Shown here in pieces: positions 61,636 to 64,000 of a DNA stretch of 64,000 nt. Origin of the DNA: UBA10649 sp963749905 (GTDB taxonomy: Bacteria > Actinomycetota > Actinomycetes > S36-B12); NCBI GenBank assembly GCA_963749905.1, contig CAVVOF010000003.1, positions 496,001 through 560,000 of the forward strand. The letters run 5' to 3'. Positions within the stretch are counted from its first letter, which is position 1, and every line of letters begins with the position of its first letter. The notes beneath the pieces are model-generated. The model made no database searches. It saw only the letters and a list, made by a program, of their open reading frames with translations, and was not told where the DNA came from. The position numbers and the translations under genes are program-made.

Positions 61636-62097
61636 CTAGCTGGCGGAGAAGGCGAGGTTGATCGTGACGCCCTTGCAGGCGTTCTGATCAGCCGTGGTGT
61701 TCTTCATCGCGATGGTGGCGACGGCCGGGTAGTCGACGGTGGCACCCCCGGCGATCGTCTGGCTGCTCCACGTGTCGGACACCTGGAAGTCGGCAGCCGT
61801 GCAACCGGGATCGCTCGTACCCGTGACCGTGGTCGTGACGGTGGTGAGGGTCACGGCGGCGGCGTTGGGGTTGGTGATGTCGATCGCCACGTCCTGGGCC
61901 GGGCCTCCCGGGTAGAGACCGGTGATCGGCGGCGTGACGTCTTGGGCAATCGTCACGGATGCCGTGGTGCCAGCCGCAGCCTCGCCGGTCGACGTTCCCG
62001 AGCTGGTCCAGTAGGCGAAGGCCGCTCCGGCCCCGACAACCACGGCAAAGGCCGCGGCGCCCGTGATGACAACACCCTTGCGGGTCATGCGCTTCAT
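61636..62097 (-). CDS. SipW-type signal peptide small surface protein (TasA/CalY-like)
   Basis: A 153-residue secreted protein, intact. The signal peptide VVITGAAAFAVVVGAGAAFA leads into YWTSSGTSTGEAAAGT, the A-Y-W-T start seen in SipW-dependent-type actinobacterial surface proteins. A beta-rich domain follows, with two conserved cysteines (TGTSDPGCTAADFQV and DQNACKGVTINLAFSAS). ATG 62097 has GGAG at 8 nt; an alternative start three codons on is possible. It leads a three-gene operon with a membrane-anchored paralogue and the giant repeat protein, resembling a fibre subunit plus accessory set. Confidence 0.8.
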   Translation of the reverse strand: MKRMTRKGVVITGAAAFAVVVGAGAAFAYWTSSGTSTGEAAAGTTASVTIAQDVTPPITGLYPGGPAQDVAIDITNPNAAAVTLTTVTTTVTGTSDPGCTAADFQVSDTWSSQTIAGGATVDYPAVATIAMKNTTADQNACKGVTINLAFSAS

Positions 62098-62297
62098 GTG
62101 TCGCTCCAATATCTGAGGGGGAAGTCGCACTCCCCCCACGAGAGTCGACTCGATATCGATTACTGCGTATTCAGTTGTGCAGGGTTCCTGTAACCCTCAA
62201 CTCGATGGTGAGACTGACCCTCCGCCGAATCGGCCACAGAAGGTAGGGGATGGGCGCCCGTAGACCCCGGAACGACACGCCGATCGGCGTGTCGGCG

Positions 62298-63044
62298 TCA
62301 CTCGTCGGACGAGGACGATCCGGACGCGTCGGGGTCGCCGGTCAGCCGCATGGTCCGCCGACCGGCGACGAACAGGCCGACCAGCATCGCGACGAAGGTG
62401 ACCAGGTAGATCTGGCCGATGACCGCCTCGCTGGTCGCGAACAGTCGGCCGACGTCGGTCGCGGCGGTCAGGTCGCCGTATCCCGTCGTGGTGATGGTGG
62501 TGAGGCTGAAGTACATGAAGGACTGGGTCGGCTGTCGCTCGTCGAAGAAGCGTCCGTCATCGAGTTCGGCCACCGCGAGGAAGAGGTAGAAGAAGGTCAG
62601 CGCGATGAGCAGGTAGCCCGAGATGGCGCCGAACAGCGTGCCGCGGGTGATCTCACGGTGCCTGACCAGCCGAACGATGACGGCGATGGGGGCCAGCACG
62701 GACAGGATGACGATGAACCAGGGGGCCGGGCCGGCGGCGCGGATCGGGGCACCCACCGTGTCCAGGAACGCGAGGACGAGCACCGCCGTGACGACGACGA
62801 GGACGGCGATATCGGCGATCCGCTGGTAGCGCCGCGCCAGTCCCGAGGCGCGCAGGGCGAGCAGCAGAGTGACGCCGACCAGCAGGGACGCGACGACCGA
62901 CTCCCACCGGCTGAGCAAGCCCGTGAACTCGGGATCGATGTTGATCAGCATGAGCAGGACGATCGCGGCGATCGAGATGACGGTTAGCCAGCCGAACTGG
63001 TCGATCAGGCGCGAGTCTTCGTCGAACACCGGGTGCCGCGCCAT
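62298..63044 (-). CDS. Ion channel of the potassium-channel family
   Basis: A 248-residue membrane protein, intact. Hydrophobic segments include VISIAAIVLLMLINI, SVVASLLVGVTLLLAL, IADIAVLVVVTAVLVLAFL and a later pair around the pore. The selectivity filter is SLTTITTTGYGDLTAATDVG, with the diagnostic TTGYGD. No RCK domain follows; the C-terminus is a short Ser/Glu tail. The ATG at 63044 is preceded after 7 nt by TACGCT, consistent with leaderless transcription. It is likely a two-pore-helix K+ channel with extra N-terminal segments. Confidence 0.9.
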   Translation of the reverse strand: MARHPVFDEDSRLIDQFGWLTVISIAAIVLLMLINIDPEFTGLLSRWESVVASLLVGVTLLLALRASGLARRYQRIADIAVLVVVTAVLVLAFLDTVGAPIRAAGPAPWFIVILSVLAPIAVIVRLVRHREITRGTLFGAISGYLLIALTFFYLFLAVAELDDGRFFDERQPTQSFMYFSLTTITTTGYGDLTAATDVGRLFATSEAVIGQIYLVTFVAMLVGLFVAGRRTMRLTGDPDASGSSSSDE

Positions 63045-63124
63045 GCTGGTCAGCGTAGGCGATCAAGCCGCTGAAATCGGCTCCTCGGTAGCGCCCGGTC
63101 GTGCTCGAATGCAAGGATGCCTGC

Positions 63125-63376
63125 GTGGCCCCCTCCCCGACCACGCGCGACGTATCCGCCTTGGTGGAACAGATGTTCGCGGACGTCTTCACTGCCGACG
63201 AGCGCACTCACCTGCTCGTGTGGATCCGGCGATGGGAGTCGGAGAACCCCGATGTGGGCGCGGCTCAGCGGGTGACCGGCTGGATCGACGTCGCGTACGA
63301 GTTCCAGGAGCATCTGAAGACCCACGCCGTGGCCGAGGCCGCTCCGGACGACGTGCCGTCGCCCCTCCTCCGATAG
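63125..63376 (+). CDS. Hypothetical 83-residue protein
   Basis: Small soluble protein of unknown function. It has amphipathic helices (TRDVSALVEQMFADVF, TADERTHLLVWIRRWESENP) with several aromatic residues and no signal peptide. GTG 63125 was chosen because AAGGAT precedes it at six bases, the leaderless spacing. An in-frame GTG at 63101 would add eight residues. It is divergent from the channel gene. Confidence 0.55.
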   Translation: MAPSPTTRDVSALVEQMFADVFTADERTHLLVWIRRWESENPDVGAAQRVTGWIDVAYEFQEHLKTHAVAEAAPDDVPSPLLR

Positions 63377-63380
63377 GCCG

Positions 63381-63668
63381 TCAGCCGCCGGCCACGGATC
63401 CGATGATGAACACCGTGATTCCGGGCCTGAGCGGTGTGGCCAGCCCCTGACGTGTCCGGCACTCGTCGTCGCCCACATAGACGTTGACGAAGCGACGTAC
63501 GGCCCCCGTCTCGTCGCACACCCGCCGCCACAGCGCCGGATGCTCCGTCCGCACCTGGGCAAGCAGGTCCGCGAGTGTCGCGTCGTCGGGTACGTCGAAC
63601 TCCAACAGGCCCTTGCCTCCTGCGTCCACAGCCAACGCCTGCGGCAGGCGCACGATGATCGGACTCAC
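63381..63668 (-). CDS. MoaD/ThiS-family sulfur-carrier-like protein
   Basis: A 95-residue beta-grasp protein ending in the Gly-Gly tail (FIIGSVAGG) that is thiocarboxylated in MoaD and ThiS. Landmarks are FDVPDDATLADLLAQVRTEH and RFVNVYVGDDECRTRQGLAT. The GTG 63668 start lies one base after the stop of the upstream BNR-repeat gene, so the two are co-transcribed, an arrangement seen in other actinobacteria. Its activating E1-like enzyme is not in the window. Confidence 0.85.
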   Translation of the reverse strand: MSPIIVRLPQALAVDAGGKGLLEFDVPDDATLADLLAQVRTEHPALWRRVCDETGAVRRFVNVYVGDDECRTRQGLATPLRPGITVFIIGSVAGG

Positions 63669-63669
63669 G

Positions 63670-64000
63670 TCAGGCGCTGGCCCGCACCGACAGGACGTCC
63701 GGCAGCCGGGTTGCGACCTCGGTGAACGTCTCACCCTCGTCCGTGCTGGCGTAGACGGAGCCGTTGCGGGTGCCGAACGCGATGGCCGCGGTGCCGTCGA
63801 TGTCGACCACGTGCGCGGCATCGCGCAGGACGGAGGCGTAGTGATCGTCCGGCAGGCCCTGACCGACCTCGCGCCAGGTCGCACCCGCATCCTCGGTGCG
63901 CCACAAGCGCAGGCGTCCGTCCGGCGGGAACATGGTCTCGTCGTCGATCGGGATGACCCACGCGGAGTCGCCCTTGGTGGGGTGGGCGAGCACGACGAAG
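63670..64000 (-). CDS. BNR/sortilin-like repeat protein (5' end outside window)
   Basis: C-terminal ~109 residues of a beta-propeller protein. Two Asp-box/BNR repeats are visible: LWRTEDAGATWREVGQGLPD and VYASTDEGETFTEVATRLPD. They match exo-alpha-sialidase/photosystem-stability-type propellers that are often over-annotated as sialidases. The frame is open to the window edge, so the start lies beyond 64000. The next gene downstream is the MoaD-like protein, one base away. No glycosidase activity can be claimed. Confidence 0.82.
   Translation of the reverse strand, partial: FVVLAHPTKGDSAWVIPIDDETMFPPDGRLRLWRTEDAGATWREVGQGLPDDHYASVLRDAAHVVDIDGTAAIAFGTRNGSVYASTDEGETFTEVATRLPDVLSVRASA

Overview
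The window is high-GC actinobacterial chromosome. It encodes a mycothiol-dependent-isomerase-like protein, an F420-type luciferase-like oxidoreductase, a CYTH-CHAD protein beside polyphosphate kinase, an actinobacterial-size (388-residue) xylose isomerase, and many promoters where a TAnnnT box sits 6-7 nt before the start codon (leaderless transcripts). A Nocardioidaceae-like member of the Actinomycetota is my best guess; the genus is not decided. I recognised no rRNA, tRNA, CRISPR array or transposase. Many otherwise conserved genes carry single-base frameshifts, nearly all a gained or lost G or C. I read these as assembly errors and annotated the genes across them.

Layout. 0-4.3 kb: ppk1, CYTH-CHAD and a MutT1-type Nudix/phosphatase. 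4.3-7.7 kb: divergent glgC and glgA, then an EamA permease, all heavily frameshifted. 8.2-19.3 kb: first catabolic module (two aldehyde dehydrogenases around an FCD-GntR regulator; acyl-CoA dehydrogenase; CoA-transferase, amidotransferase and glutamine-synthetase-like amine ligase; Zn-alcohol dehydrogenase; P450; MDMPI-like protein). 19.3-40 kb: second and larger module: amino acid/amine permease, LLM oxidoreductase, PurU, a second glutamine-synthetase-like ligase, second amidotransferase, P450, flavin/2Fe-2S reductase, an aberrant Rieske protein, a MarR regulator, a PuuD-like hydrolase, then an hpaE-hpaD-hpaG ring-cleavage operon that continues into an acetoacetate-decarboxylase-like protein, 3Fe-4S ferredoxin, ferredoxin reductase, aromatic amino acid decarboxylase, an unrecognised 515-residue protein and a ThDP enzyme.

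40-44 kb: CcdA plus a redoxin lipoprotein with an E-x-M-E-S repeat, a two-component system and an L,D-transpeptidase. 44-54.5 kb: SDR, Gfo/Idh dehydrogenase, and a complete xylose locus (aldose epimerase, ROK regulator, xylH, xylG, xylF, xylA, xylB). 54.5-57.9 kb: NuoF-like protein with ferredoxin, a PfkB kinase framed by 74-bp inverted repeats, an RbsD/FucU-type mutarotase and a small acidic protein. 57.9-62.1 kb: a surface-protein operon whose small subunit and giant seven-repeat protein share an A-Y-W-T motif after the signal peptide. 62.3-64 kb: K+ channel, small hypothetical, MoaD-like protein and the end of a BNR-repeat protein.

The most interesting part is 19-40 kb. Four promoters there (permease, amine ligase/amidotransferase, P450 operon, PuuD/hpa operon) carry the same 16-bp palindrome, CGTnnGG-N2-CCnAACG, tying one regulon together. 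The gene content suggests catabolism of an aromatic amine through gamma-glutamylated intermediates, converging on homoprotocatechuate-type meta cleavage. The amine substrate and the lower pathway steps cannot be read from sequence.
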